Source: MGBC113645 sp036308445
Lineage (GTDB): Bacteria > Bacillota_I > Bacilli_A > Erysipelotrichales > Coprobacillaceae
Reading direction: 5' to 3'
Assembly (NCBI GenBank): GCA_036308445.1
Contig: JAXJVS010000102.1
Coordinates: 1-8,047, forward strand
Length of the DNA: 8,047 nt
Positions within the stretch are counted from its first letter, which is position 1. Each line of letters begins with the position of its first letter. Of this stretch, positions 1 through 6,201 are shown in pieces. The notes under the pieces are model-generated. The model was not told where the DNA came from and did not search any database. It saw nothing but the letters and a program-made list of their open reading frames with translations. The position numbers and the translations under genes are program-made.

Positions 1-1418
1 TCACCATTAGTTTCAATAACTTTCTTATACCAATAGAATGATTTCTTTCTAGCTCTTTCTAAAGTTCCTTCTCCAGCATTGTTTTTATCTACATAAACTA
101 GACCATAACGTTTATCCATTTCACCTGTAGAAGCAGATACAATATCAATTGCAGACCATACATGGTATCCAATAATATCTACACCTTCAACATCAACTGC
201 ATCGATCATGGCTTGAATATGGTTTCTATAATATTCAATACGATAATCATCATGTACCATACCATCTTCTTCAATCTTATCATAAGCTCCAAAACCATTT
301 TCTACAATCATTAGTGGTACATCAAAACGATCAGTAAACCAGTTTAAACACCAACGTAATCCTGTTGGATCAATCTGCCATCCCCAATCAGATGCTTTTA
401 AATATTCATTTCTTACGAAATCTTTTTCTCTATAATCAAAGTATGGATTATCTTCTTTAGCTTCAACTGCATAAGACATATAATAACTTAATGAAATATA
501 ATCTACAACTCCTTCTTTCAAAATTGCTAGATCTTCATCAGTTATATCTAGTTTATATCCTTTTCTTTCCCATTTTTTCCACATCCAGCTTGGATATTTC
601 CCATTAACATGAACATGAGTAAACCAATATTTACCATGCATAAATCTTTGAGCTGCTAATACATCTTCAGGTTTACATGTTGCTGGGTAAATTGGACACA
701 TCGCAATCATACATCCAATTTTAAAATCAGGATTGATTTTATGACCTTCTATAACTGTTAATGCACTTGCAACTAATTCAAAGTGAGCAGATTGATACAT
801 TAGATATTCTAAATCATCACCTTCTTTAGGTAATACTGCACCTTCTTGTGCTAAATGATGTGGTGTTGGTTCTGCCTGATTATTGATTTCATTGAAAGTA
901 ATCCAATATTTAACTTTATCTTTATATCTTTCAAAACAAACTTTTGCATATTTTACAAAGAAATCAATAGCTTTACGATTCATGAATCCACCATATTCTT
1001 TAGCTAATGCATAAGGCATTTCAAAGTGAGCCAAAGTAACAATTGGTTCAATGCCATGTTTAATACATTCATCAAATAAATCATCATAAAATTTTAATCC
1101 TTCTTCATTTGGTTCTTCTTCATCACCTCTAGGGAAGATACGTGTTTGAGCAATAGATGTTCTAAAGCTCTTAAATCCACATTCAGCCATTAATGCAATA
1201 TCTTCTTTATAATGATGATAAAAATCACTAGCTTCATGATTTGGATAATTTAATCCTTCAATAACTCCATCAGTAATTTTTCTAGGTGTCTTAGTTACAT
1301 TATCTCCTGCTGTCATAACATCAGCAATACTAGGTCCTTTTCCACCTTCTTGCCATCCACCTTCAAATTGGTGGGCTGCACTAGCTCCACCCCATAAAAA
1401 GTCTTTTCTTAATCCCAT
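1..1418 (-). CDS. 6-phospho-beta-glucosidase, glycoside hydrolase family 1 (3' end cut by window edge)
   Basis: Cytoplasmic GH1 enzyme that hydrolyses 6-phospho-beta-glucosides (phosphorylated cellobiose, arbutin, salicin and the like) after PTS uptake, giving glucose 6-phosphate and an aglycone or sugar. My translation from ATG at 1418 gives 472 residues, ending ...KKVIETNG before the edge. Family members are about 475-480 aa and often end NGEDL, so only a few residues are missing. The N-terminus FLWGGASAAHQFEGGW is typical of GH1. The acid/base Glu lies in TFNEIN (about E177) and the nucleophile Glu in IVENGFG (about E373). The segment SASTGEMDKRYG supplies the Ser/Lys/Tyr set (about S430, K436, Y438) that binds the 6-phosphate, which separates this group from plain beta-glucosidases. 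An AGGAGG ribosome site (1428-1433) lies 9 nt before the start. No PTS gene is visible in the window. Family certain; exact substrate and paralogue name (bglA, bglH, ascB) not decidable. Confidence 0.96.
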   Translation of the reverse strand, partial: MGLRKDFLWGGASAAHQFEGGWQEGGKGPSIADVMTAGDNVTKTPRKITDGVIEGLNYPNHEASDFYHHYKEDIALMAECGFKSFRTSIAQTRIFPRGDEEEPNEEGLKFYDDLFDECIKHGIEPIVTLAHFEMPYALAKEYGGFMNRKAIDFFVKYAKVCFERYKDKVKYWITFNEINNQAEPTPHHLAQEGAVLPKEGDDLEYLMYQSAHFELVASALTVIEGHKINPDFKIGCMIAMCPIYPATCKPEDVLAAQRFMHGKYWFTHVHVNGKYPSWMWKKWERKGYKLDITDEDLAILKEGVVDYISLSYYMSYAVEAKEDNPYFDYREKDFVRNEYLKASDWGWQIDPTGLRWCLNWFTDRFDVPLMIVENGFGAYDKIEEDGMVHDDYRIEYYRNHIQAMIDAVDVEGVDIIGYHVWSAIDIVSASTGEMDKRYGLVYVDKNNAGEGTLERARKKSFYWYKKVIETNG

Positions 1419-1461
1419 TTTTTATTTCCTCCTATCAATACTTTTATTATACAATAATTTT

Positions 1462-1491
1462 ATAATAATATATATCTCTTTTTTATCTCAA
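1462..1491 (-). promoter_or_regulatory. Possible promoter of the phospho-beta-glucosidase gene
   Basis: On the minus strand, TTGAGA (1486-1491) and TATTAT (1462-1467) are separated by 18 nt, about 45 nt upstream of the start codon. Another -10-like TATAAT lies closer at 1446-1451 but has no convincing -35. The region is so AT-rich that chance matches are likely. I see no antiterminator-type hairpin with a T-run between promoter and gene, and no clear cre site. Confidence 0.35.
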
Positions 1492-1521
1492 AATAAAAAT
1501 AGTAAAAAATAAATTTATATA

Positions 1522-1550
1522 TTGTTTTTTTGTTCAAACAATTCTATAAT
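1522..1550 (+). promoter_or_regulatory. Promoter of the YitT-family gene
   Basis: TTGTTT (1522-1527) and a perfect TATAAT (1545-1550) are separated by 17 nt, 25 nt upstream of the start codon at 1576. The ribosome site AGAGGG (1563-1568) follows, 7 nt before the ATG. Spacing and match make this a good SigA-type promoter. Confidence 0.7.
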
Positions 1551-1575
1551 AACCACGTGAAAAGAGGGATTAAAT

Positions 1576-2457
1576 ATGACATATGGAAAATCAAAGAAAG
1601 TTCATCCAATACAAAAAAACTTTATGTCAATTATTTGTGTAATTACAGCTGCTATTATTATGTCAATTAACATTAAAACATTTGTAAGAGCTGGAGGATT
1701 ATTACCAGGAGGATTTACTGGTTTATCATTACTTATTCAAAGAATAGGAAATGTATTTTTTAATATTGAAATACCCTATTCATTCATCAATATTTTATTA
1801 AATGCTGTTCCTGCATATATTGGATTTAAAACAATAGGTAAAAGATTTACTATTTATTCAGTAATGATGATTATTTTAAACTCTGTATTAGTAGATTTTA
1901 TACCTACTATTCCAGTAACTTCTGATCCGTTATTAGTTGCAGTATTTGGTGGAATATTAAATGGTTTAGCTATTTCTATAGCTTTAAAAGGAAATGCGAG
2001 CAGTGGTGGTACTGACTTTATTAGTGTATATCTTTCAGAGAGATTTAATATGAATTCTTGGAATATTGTATTAGGATTAAATGTTTGTATTTTATTAGCT
2101 TCAGGAGTATTATTTGGATTTGAAGCTGCTTTATATTCAATTATCTTTCAATTTGTATCAACTCAGGTAATTGAAAAATTACATCAAAGAAATCAACAAA
2201 TGACATTAATGATTGTTTCTGATAATGCTGATACTTTATCTCAAGAATTATTAGAATTTACTCATCATGGTGTAACACGTTTTGAAGGAATTGGGTGTTA
2301 TAAGGGTGAAAATCGTACAATGCTTTATATGGTTGTTGGAGCTGATGAAGTTAATGATGTTATAGGTTTTATTAAAACTCGTGATTCAAAAGCATTTATA
2401 AATATTATGAAGTCTGTAGGAATTAAAGGTAATTTCTATAAAGAACCGATAGAATAA
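1576..2457 (+). CDS. YitT family membrane protein (DUF161 membrane part plus DUF2179 C-terminal domain)
   Basis: A 293-aa integral membrane protein of the YitT family, common and often multi-copy in Bacillota; its transport or signalling role is not established. Hydrophobic segments are visible at about residues 16-36, 66-86, 92-112, 118-138 and 163-195. Two Gly-rich family motifs stand out: GGLLPGGFTGLS (about 40-51) and KGNASSGGTDFIS (about 138-150), typical of the repeated DUF161 unit. From about residue 205 a soluble DUF2179-like domain follows (TLMIVSDNAD, HHGVTRFEGIGCYKGENRTMLYMVV split over 230-254). Length matches the usual 280-295 aa. It is monocistronic, divergent from the glucosidase gene, with its own promoter and a good ribosome site. 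A substrate cannot be read from the sequence. Confidence 0.93.
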   Translation: MTYGKSKKVHPIQKNFMSIICVITAAIIMSINIKTFVRAGGLLPGGFTGLSLLIQRIGNVFFNIEIPYSFINILLNAVPAYIGFKTIGKRFTIYSVMMIILNSVLVDFIPTIPVTSDPLLVAVFGGILNGLAISIALKGNASSGGTDFISVYLSERFNMNSWNIVLGLNVCILLASGVLFGFEAALYSIIFQFVSTQVIEKLHQRNQQMTLMIVSDNADTLSQELLEFTHHGVTRFEGIGCYKGENRTMLYMVVGADEVNDVIGFIKTRDSKAFINIMKSVGIKGNFYKEPIE

Positions 2458-2458
2458 A

Positions 2459-2483
2459 AGAGACATGCAAATACAATGTCTTT
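2459..2483 (+). terminator. Weak hairpin after the YitT-family gene, possible terminator
   Basis: Immediately after the TAA, AGACAT (2461-2466) pairs with ATGTCT (2476-2481), with one or two more weak pairs outside and a 9-nt loop. The following T-run is only TTT. It sits where a terminator should be but is a poor one. Confidence 0.3.
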
Positions 2484-2921
2484 AAGTTAAGATGTCGTAT
2501 ATTTAATCAGAAGATGATATTTATTTTTGAATTAAAACAGTATAATCTCTTGTACTGACCCATTTAATCATTTACACATTATCGAGTAAGAACTTATTTA
2601 TATAGTTATTCTTCTAATTTTTTATTTATCAAAGATAAAAAGGTAGTATAGTGGCTAGCTATATCTAGAACTAAAGTAAATAAACATTTTTATTTACAAT
2701 AGTAAAATATTAGAATTTCTTTTTTCTAATAATTCATATACTGATAGAATATTTTTAATATTTCACCTAAAAAGTATTTCAATATTAAAGTTTAGTTAAA
2801 GTATAAAGCAATTTGGTGGAATCAGTATGATAAACGTACTCTTTTTTATCTTTAGTATCTTTTTTCTAAATTAACGTACCGAAAGATGATCAGAAAATAA
2901 AAATTATCTTTCCTCAGCTAT

Positions 2922-3249
2922 TTATTCTCTCTTTAAAAATATAGTATATTCATTTATATCATCAGTTATTTTGAACTTAACGACTACATTAATCATATTA
3001 TAACGTAGATCATCTTTTTCGCACAGTTCAATTTCTTGGTTAACATCCTTATTTTATTATTATCAATATAAAAAAAGAACCAATCATTAAAGAATAACTA
3101 AAAACAACTGTATTTAATGTCGCTTCACAAAATTTTGTGGTGCTTTTTTTATTTTCTTTCTTTACCTTCTTTGAGATAACTATAAACCCTATTGTTTCAT
3201 GTGTTTTTTTATAAAAAATATATTTATTAGTATATGGTATATCGTCATA
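2922..3249 (-). pseudogene. Possible decayed minus-strand gene in two frames (unrecognised)
   Basis: Reading the minus strand from 3249, an open frame of about 66 codons runs to a TAA at 3051-3049. It begins YDDIPYTNKYIFYKKTHET and ends with a hydrophobic stretch, VVFSYSLMIGSFFILIIIK, that could be a membrane helix. A single-base shift there leads into a second open frame from about 3053 to the TAA at 2924-2922, reading KDVNQEIELCEKDDLRYNM and then INVVVKFKITDDINEYTIF. The first frame has no ATG near its beginning and is closed upstream by TAG; the second has no start of its own. Together they would make about 109 residues with one membrane helix. I recognise no family. At this AT content open stretches of this length can occur by chance, and the terminator-like hairpin at 3122-3150 overlaps it. 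Confidence 0.22.
3122..3150 (+). terminator. Terminator-like hairpin on the plus strand without an obvious gene
   Basis: GC..CACAA (3122-3130) pairs with TTGTG..GC (3135-3143) around an AATT loop, with a T·T mismatch and a T·G wobble in the stem. It is followed directly by seven T (3144-3150). The core CACAAAATTTTGTG is a perfect 14-bp palindrome. It has the form of an intrinsic terminator for plus-strand transcription, but the nearest upstream plus-strand gene ends at 2457. Chance or a decayed relic are alternatives. Confidence 0.4.
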
Positions 3250-3501
3250 ATTTTTCTAATAAGAATTAAATTGTGATTATCATTATTTTTTTTACTATAT
3301 GATTTAAGTATAAAGTGATAAATCTATTGATCAGTCTGAATCGTACTGCATTCAACTTGTTTTATATTGTATTAAAATCAATGCAGATTGTATACAATAT
3401 TTTATTAATTATTCAAAGATTCATTTTTTTAATTATTTTATATCACATTGGCAAATAATTTCTTAACTCTTTTTAATCAACATTAATACGATAACAATAT
3501 A

Positions 3502-3530
3502 TAAAAAGGAGAAGAAATTTTTCCTCTCCT
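3502..3530 (-). terminator. Intrinsic terminator of the 4787-3809 transcription unit
   Basis: On the minus strand AGGAGAGGAA (3530-3521) pairs with TTCTTCTCCT (3516-3507) around a 4-nt loop, ten pairs including one G·U wobble, followed by a T-run (complement of A at 3503-3507). On the plus strand the same stem has an A·C mismatch and no good T-run, so the direction is clear. It lies 279 nt past the last recognised stop codon of the minus-strand unit, with no open frame between. Confidence 0.7.
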
Positions 3531-3808
3531 ATCCACCTTCACAGAATTTTGGCATTAACTAACATTTCTAAATTTTTAAGAGTACAAAATTTGTAAATCC
3601 TACAATCTTCTTGATTATCTCATAAAAAAGTAAATAATTAATTATATTTTCAAATTTTAGATTTCAATATATTCTTTTGTAACTCCTCATTAATTCTTTA
3701 TATCAACTATTCTGTTTTGGTTTCTTATTTCATTTCTATTTCACTACAAAAACTTAAATTTCATTACATATATTTCATAAAAGAATATGTTTTATATTAA
3801 TTCCTACT

Positions 3809-4249
3809 TTAATTTTTTAAATAATCAATATAAATTTTTATGTTCTCAATATAATTATAATATTCTTCATTTTTTTGTATCAAATCATTATCATTAATTC
3901 CTCTTTCTATTAGTAATTCAAACAACAATAAGCTACTATTGGATTCAATATATTCACTTGTGTAATCAAAAAACACAAATAATTCATCTAATTCGCCATA
4001 GCAATTTGTATTATAATATTTTTTGCTTTTTAAATTTCTAATTATTTTGTAAGCTTTAATATTAGGAATCAAATTAATATTTTTAGAGTTATTCTTTATA
4101 AATTCTTGTGCATTTAATTGAGCTATTTTAAAAATATTTTCACAATCTTTTGTAGAGATTTCTTCAACATCTACCTTATTTTTCAAATTTTCCAAAAGTT
4201 CCTCAATTGATTTTCGTGGTTTTTTTATATAATTTAAAATTTCAACCAT
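3809..4249 (-). CDS. Hypothetical cytosolic protein, 146 aa
   Basis: I do not recognise this protein. It is rich in Lys, Asn, Ile and Glu, has no signal peptide or membrane segment, and looks mostly alpha-helical and soluble. A charged helical N-terminal third (KKPRKSIEELLENLKNK, about residues 9-25) is followed by a central part with aromatic and acidic residues (YGELDELFVFFDYTSEYIES, about 84-103) and a Tyr-rich tail (EEYYNYIENIKIYIDYLKN, about 128-146). It starts 13 nt after the stop of the secreted-protein gene upstream on the same strand and has no strong ribosome site of its own (only AAGTGG about 10 nt before the ATG), so it is probably made by coupling from the same mRNA. A small cytosolic partner next to an exported protein could be an immunity or export-related factor. 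That is a guess from arrangement alone; no motif supports it. Confidence 0.7.
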   Translation of the reverse strand: MVEILNYIKKPRKSIEELLENLKNKVDVEEISTKDCENIFKIAQLNAQEFIKNNSKNINLIPNIKAYKIIRNLKSKKYYNTNCYGELDELFVFFDYTSEYIESNSSLLLFELLIERGINDNDLIQKNEEYYNYIENIKIYIDYLKN

Positions 4250-4262
4250 AAATACAAACCAC

Positions 4263-4787
4263 TTATTTAATTGTTACAGTTGCATCTGATAAATATCCAG
4301 ACAACCACCCATCAGTCGTTAAAACTTGTAACGCTGATACATTTATTTTAGCTTTAGTCACATTTGTAGGTATAGAAATTCTTTTGATTGAAACATAAAG
4401 ATGATTACTATAACTTGAACTTAAATAAGTCATATAATTACCAGTATATAAAGTAGAATAAATAGTAGGATTTAAAAGTGATGTACCTGTTACTTGAAGT
4501 TTAGTAAATCTAAATCCTTTAACTTGAAAATCACCATTCCATGATAAGATTAAATCTACTGATGTAGTACTTCCACTTCTTGCCAAATGTCCATTAACTA
4601 CACCTGTTTCAAAAAGTAATCCTCTACTGTTATTTTCATTTTCAGAAGAAAGATAGAATTCTCCTAAAACTTCCGAATCACTACTAGAATTTTTATCTAA
4701 TGATTCATTAGTTTCCAAAGCAAAAATCGGTGAAAATGATCCAATAATTAACATTATTGAAACAAAAAAAGATAAAATTTTTTTCAT
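4263..4787 (-). CDS. Secreted protein of unknown function, 174 aa
   Basis: A typical Sec signal peptide opens the protein: MKK, a hydrophobic core (about residues 4-22) and a probable signal peptidase I site after FSPIFA (A23). The mature part starts with an acidic Ser/Asn-rich linker (about 24-55, SLDKNSSSDSEV) and then has alternating short hydrophobic and polar runs typical of a beta-strand domain (DLILSWNGDFQVKGFRF at about 78-94, YVSIKRISIPTNVTKAKINV at about 131-150, ending ATVTIK). There are no cysteines, no LPXTG anchor and no lipobox, so it is probably released or loosely held at the wall. I recognise no family. The ribosome site GAAGGA (4799-4804) is 11 nt before the ATG. It is first in a minus-strand unit with a consensus promoter and a possible operator, divergent from a PadR regulator gene. 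Confidence 0.85.
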   Translation of the reverse strand: MKKILSFFVSIMLIIGSFSPIFALETNESLDKNSSSDSEVLGEFYLSSENENNSRGLLFETGVVNGHLARSGSTTSVDLILSWNGDFQVKGFRFTKLQVTGTSLLNPTIYSTLYTGNYMTYLSSSYSNHLYVSIKRISIPTNVTKAKINVSALQVLTTDGWLSGYLSDATVTIK

Positions 4788-4814
4788 AAATATTCATTTC
4801 CTTCTTTATATTTT

Positions 4815-4830
4815 AGGATAGCGCTTTCCT
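4815..4830. promoter_or_regulatory. Near-palindromic operator candidate
   Basis: AGGATAGCGCTTTCCT reads as AGGA-T-AGCGCT-T-TCCT: both half-sites match except one mismatched pair, around a perfect AGCGCT centre. It is a GC-richer island in very AT-rich sequence. It sits about 8 bp downstream of the -10 box, so it covers roughly +1 to +16 of the predicted transcript, a classic position for repressor binding. It does not match the ATGT-N8-ACAT pattern known for some PadR proteins, so the protein that binds is open; the neighbouring PadR is the first candidate. Confidence 0.5.
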
Positions 4831-4837
4831 TAATTTT

Positions 4838-4866
4838 ATTATATTCTCACTATTTTATATTGTCAA
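4838..4866 (-). promoter_or_regulatory. Strong consensus promoter of the secreted-protein unit
   Basis: On the minus strand a perfect TTGACA (4861-4866) and a perfect TATAAT (4838-4843) are separated by exactly 17 nt. Transcription would begin near 4831, about 44 nt before the start codon at 4787. A promoter this close to consensus usually needs a repressor, which fits the adjacent palindrome and the divergent PadR gene. Confidence 0.85.
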
Positions 4867-4892
4867 TTTTTATATTTTGTTTTTCGACCTAT

Positions 4893-4921
4893 TTATTTTT
4901 TTGGAGTTATTGTGTTATAAT
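4893..4921 (+). promoter_or_regulatory. Promoter of the padR-type operon (extended -10)
   Basis: A perfect TATAAT (4916-4921) is preceded by TG at 4913-4914, forming an extended -10 element. The -35 region is poor (TTATTT, 4893-4898, spacer 17), as is usual with extended -10 promoters. Transcription would begin near 4928, only about 10 nt before the ATG at 4938, so the leader holds little more than the ribosome site. This is why the upstream in-frame ATG at 4860 is not used as the start. Confidence 0.65.
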
Positions 4922-4937
4922 TCAAATAGGTGATTAC

Positions 4938-5276
4938 ATGTCAAAAAATTCAAACTATTTATTTAAACTCGATCTGCTTATTCTGAGTGTTCTTCAGCAG
5001 AGAGATATGTACGGTTATGAAATAACTAAACTTATTACTGAAATGTCTGATGGTATTATCGTACCTAAGCATGGAACTATGTATCCTATCATATACAACC
5101 TTATCGAAGAAGGATACATTACTAGCGAAACACAATTGTTCAACAACAAAGCAAGAGTCTATTATCATCTTGAAGACAAAGGGAAGGAATATTTAAAGAA
5201 AATAACTAATGATTATGACAATCTTGTAAGATGCATTGATTTGATTGTTCATGGAGGTAACTATGAAAGAAAGTAA
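4938..5276 (+). CDS. PadR family transcriptional regulator, 112 aa
   Basis: A small winged-helix repressor of the short PadR type (PadR-s2-like, usually 105-115 aa). Family signatures are clear: LILSVLQQRDMYGYEI (about 15-30), the recognition-helix and wing segment GTMYPIIYNLIEEGYI (about 46-61), and RVYYHLEDKGKEYL (about 73-86), the usual R-x-YYxL-x-x-x-G end of the wing. The frame is open upstream to 4860, but MSKNSN at 4938 is chosen because TAGGTGA (4927-4933) precedes it and the promoter -10 lies at 4916-4921. It is first in an operon and overlaps the next gene by 14 nt. PadR proteins paired with short membrane proteins of the DUF1700/DUF6120 kind are a recurrent arrangement in Bacillota. 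Likely targets are its own operon and the divergent secreted-protein promoter; the ligand is unknown. Confidence 0.93.
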   Translation: MSKNSNYLFKLDLLILSVLQQRDMYGYEITKLITEMSDGIIVPKHGTMYPIIYNLIEEGYITSETQLFNNKARVYYHLEDKGKEYLKKITNDYDNLVRCIDLIVHGGNYERK

Positions 5277-5661
5277 AAGATATTTTAATGAAATAAAGAA
5301 ATCTATCCCACTAGAAAGCAAAAGAACAAGAGATTTTTTGAAAAGCCTAGAATATCAGATTGATGAGTTTCATAGTGATAATCCTAACTGTACATACAAC
5401 GATCTGATTCTAGAATTTGGTTTTCCTGAAGATGTCATTGCATCATACTTTAAAGAATCTCAAAGCAATGAGCTTATCAGGAATCTGAAAATAAAAAAAT
5501 ACATTAAGCACATAACACTTGCTGTCATTGCAGTGGTTATAGCACTAGGAGCATGGAAAGCATATCTTATATATGATGATGCTATAAAATCAAGTAATTC
5601 TAGAATTACACATATAGAAACTACAGAGCCGGAGGTCATAGAACGTGAAGAATATAATTAA
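5263..5661 (+). CDS. DUF6120/DUF1700-like membrane protein, 132 aa
   Basis: The N-terminal cytosolic part (about residues 1-70) has the pattern of the HAAS/DUF1700 helical domain found beside PadR regulators: YFNEIKKSIP, then SKRTRDFLKSLEYQIDEF, then the acidic CTYNDLILEFGFPEDVIASY, where the E-FG-PE motif is typical. One membrane helix follows at about 84-105, and a short polar tail rich in Thr and Glu (about 106-132) is predicted outside. Start chosen at 5263 (MKESKRYF) because GGAGGT (5253-5258) sits just before it; an in-frame ATG at 5245 lies before that site. The gene overlaps padR by 14 nt and the next gene by 17 nt, which suggests translational coupling. By analogy it may sense envelope state or hold the regulator at the membrane; no biochemical role can be read here. 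DUF6120 naming is from memory. Confidence 0.82.
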   Translation: MKESKRYFNEIKKSIPLESKRTRDFLKSLEYQIDEFHSDNPNCTYNDLILEFGFPEDVIASYFKESQSNELIRNLKIKKYIKHITLAVIAVVIALGAWKAYLIYDDAIKSSNSRITHIETTEPEVIEREEYN

Positions 5662-6082
5662 AGTCTCAATGATTTTATTGCTTATTTGCGGAAACACACT
5701 ACCTGCTGTTGCTGTCGAAGACAAAAAAACAAATGTGACTTACGTAACAGAAACCGAAATTGCTGTAAACGAAAAAATAAGAGCAGCAGGAAAAGTAACA
5801 GGTACTAAAACTACAAAAGTCAAAAGTGGTACTACTGTCTTGTGGTCAGTAACCGTAACCGGTACATTTGAATATGATGGAAGTCACAGTACATGTACCA
5901 CTTCATCTGTTTCTACAACTGTTTCTAGCTCATACTGGAAAATATCTTCCAAATCAGCTACCAAAAGCGGTTCTAGTGCTACTGCCAAAGCTACAGGTCA
6001 AAGATACAATAATGGTGTTGTTGTAGAAACACATACTGAATCAGTAACACTAGTATGTGGTAGTGATGGTACTTTATATTAA
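5645..6082 (+). CDS. Secreted Ser/Thr/Val-rich protein with one cysteine pair, 145 aa (GTG start)
   Basis: The protein opens with a Sec signal peptide: MKNIIK, a hydrophobic core, and a cleavage site after LPAVA (A23). Cys15 lies inside the core, but LLIC is not a good lipobox. The mature chain of about 122 residues has a Lys/Thr-rich start, then strand-like repeats (TTVLWSVTVTGTFEYDG, about 63-79; VSTTVSSSYWKISSKSATKSG, split over about 89-109), ending VTLVCGSDGTLY. Only two cysteines (C84, C138) occur after cleavage, so a single disulfide tying the domain is likely. There is no wall anchor. The GTG at 5645 is chosen over the ATG at 5669 because GGAGGT (5631-5636) is 8 nt upstream and the longer form gives a full signal peptide. 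It is last in the padR operon, overlapping the membrane protein gene by 17 nt. I recall similar unnamed exported proteins in gut Bacillota but no function. Confidence 0.85.
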   Translation: MKNIIKVSMILLLICGNTLPAVAVEDKKTNVTYVTETEIAVNEKIRAAGKVTGTKTTKVKSGTTVLWSVTVTGTFEYDGSHSTCTTSSVSTTVSSSYWKISSKSATKSGSSATAKATGQRYNNGVVVETHTESVTLVCGSDGTLY

Positions 6083-6098
6083 TAAGATAGGCTAACCC

Positions 6099-6125
6099 AA
6101 TTTCTTTAGGTTTTGTCAAGAAATT
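6099..6125. repeat. Small hairpin between the secreted-protein gene and the insertion sequence
   Basis: AATTTCTT (6099-6106) is repeated inverted as AAGAAATT (6118-6125) with an 11-nt loop, and looser pairing continues outward (CTAACCC against GGATTAA). Only four T follow, so as a terminator for the gene ending at 6082 it is weak. It may instead be part of the outer left end of the insertion sequence or a feature of its target site. Confidence 0.3.
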
Positions 6126-6129
6126 TTAG

Positions 6130-6146
6130 GATTAACTTTTGGAGGA
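6130..6146 (+). repeat. Left inverted repeat of the ISL3-type element
   Basis: Matches the reverse complement of 6891-6907 at 15 of 17 bases; the differences are at 6134 and 6143. Similarity continues weakly outward to about 6117. Confidence 0.7.
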
Positions 6147-6201
6147 CGGAGAAAATTTAACCCAAAAAAGTTTAAATCAAACTAAAAATAGCTATAAAAT
6201 T

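Larger units (their letters stand above)
2458..3808. other. Long AT-rich stretch without a confident gene
   Basis: About 1.35 kb with frequent stops in all frames. I see no tRNA, no CRISPR array and no recognisable protein domain. It holds short AT hairpins (GTAAATAAA stem at 2676-2697; TTAGAA stem near 2711-2729; a 10-bp GAAAGATGAT/ATTATCTTTC stem at about 2881-2912 without a T-run), a 12-bp palindrome ATTGTATACAAT at 3387-3398, and the hairpins listed separately. Minus-strand open stretches are consistent with an old decayed gene but could be chance at this base composition. Confidence 0.6.

Noticed and set aside
2641..2680. tRNA-like string GGTAGTATAGTGGCTAGC
   Set aside because: There is no matching T-arm, acceptor stem or plausible cloverleaf around it.
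3387..3398. Palindrome ATTGTATACAAT as an operator
   Set aside because: It has no convincing -35 near it and no gene downstream; such AT palindromes are expected by chance here.
4860..4937. Upstream in-frame start for the PadR gene
   Set aside because: The extension overlaps the -10 element at 4916-4921 and is hydrophobic, unlike PadR N-termini; the ATG at 4938 has a ribosome site and gives the normal family length.
4959..5168. Minus-strand 69-codon open frame
   Set aside because: It lies wholly inside the padR gene on the opposite strand, has no ribosome site and no recognisable features; it is a shadow.
5645..5710. Lipoprotein signal (LLIC at residues 12-15)
   Set aside because: The residue before Cys is Ile rather than Gly, Ala or Ser, and a normal signal peptidase I site follows at LPAVA.
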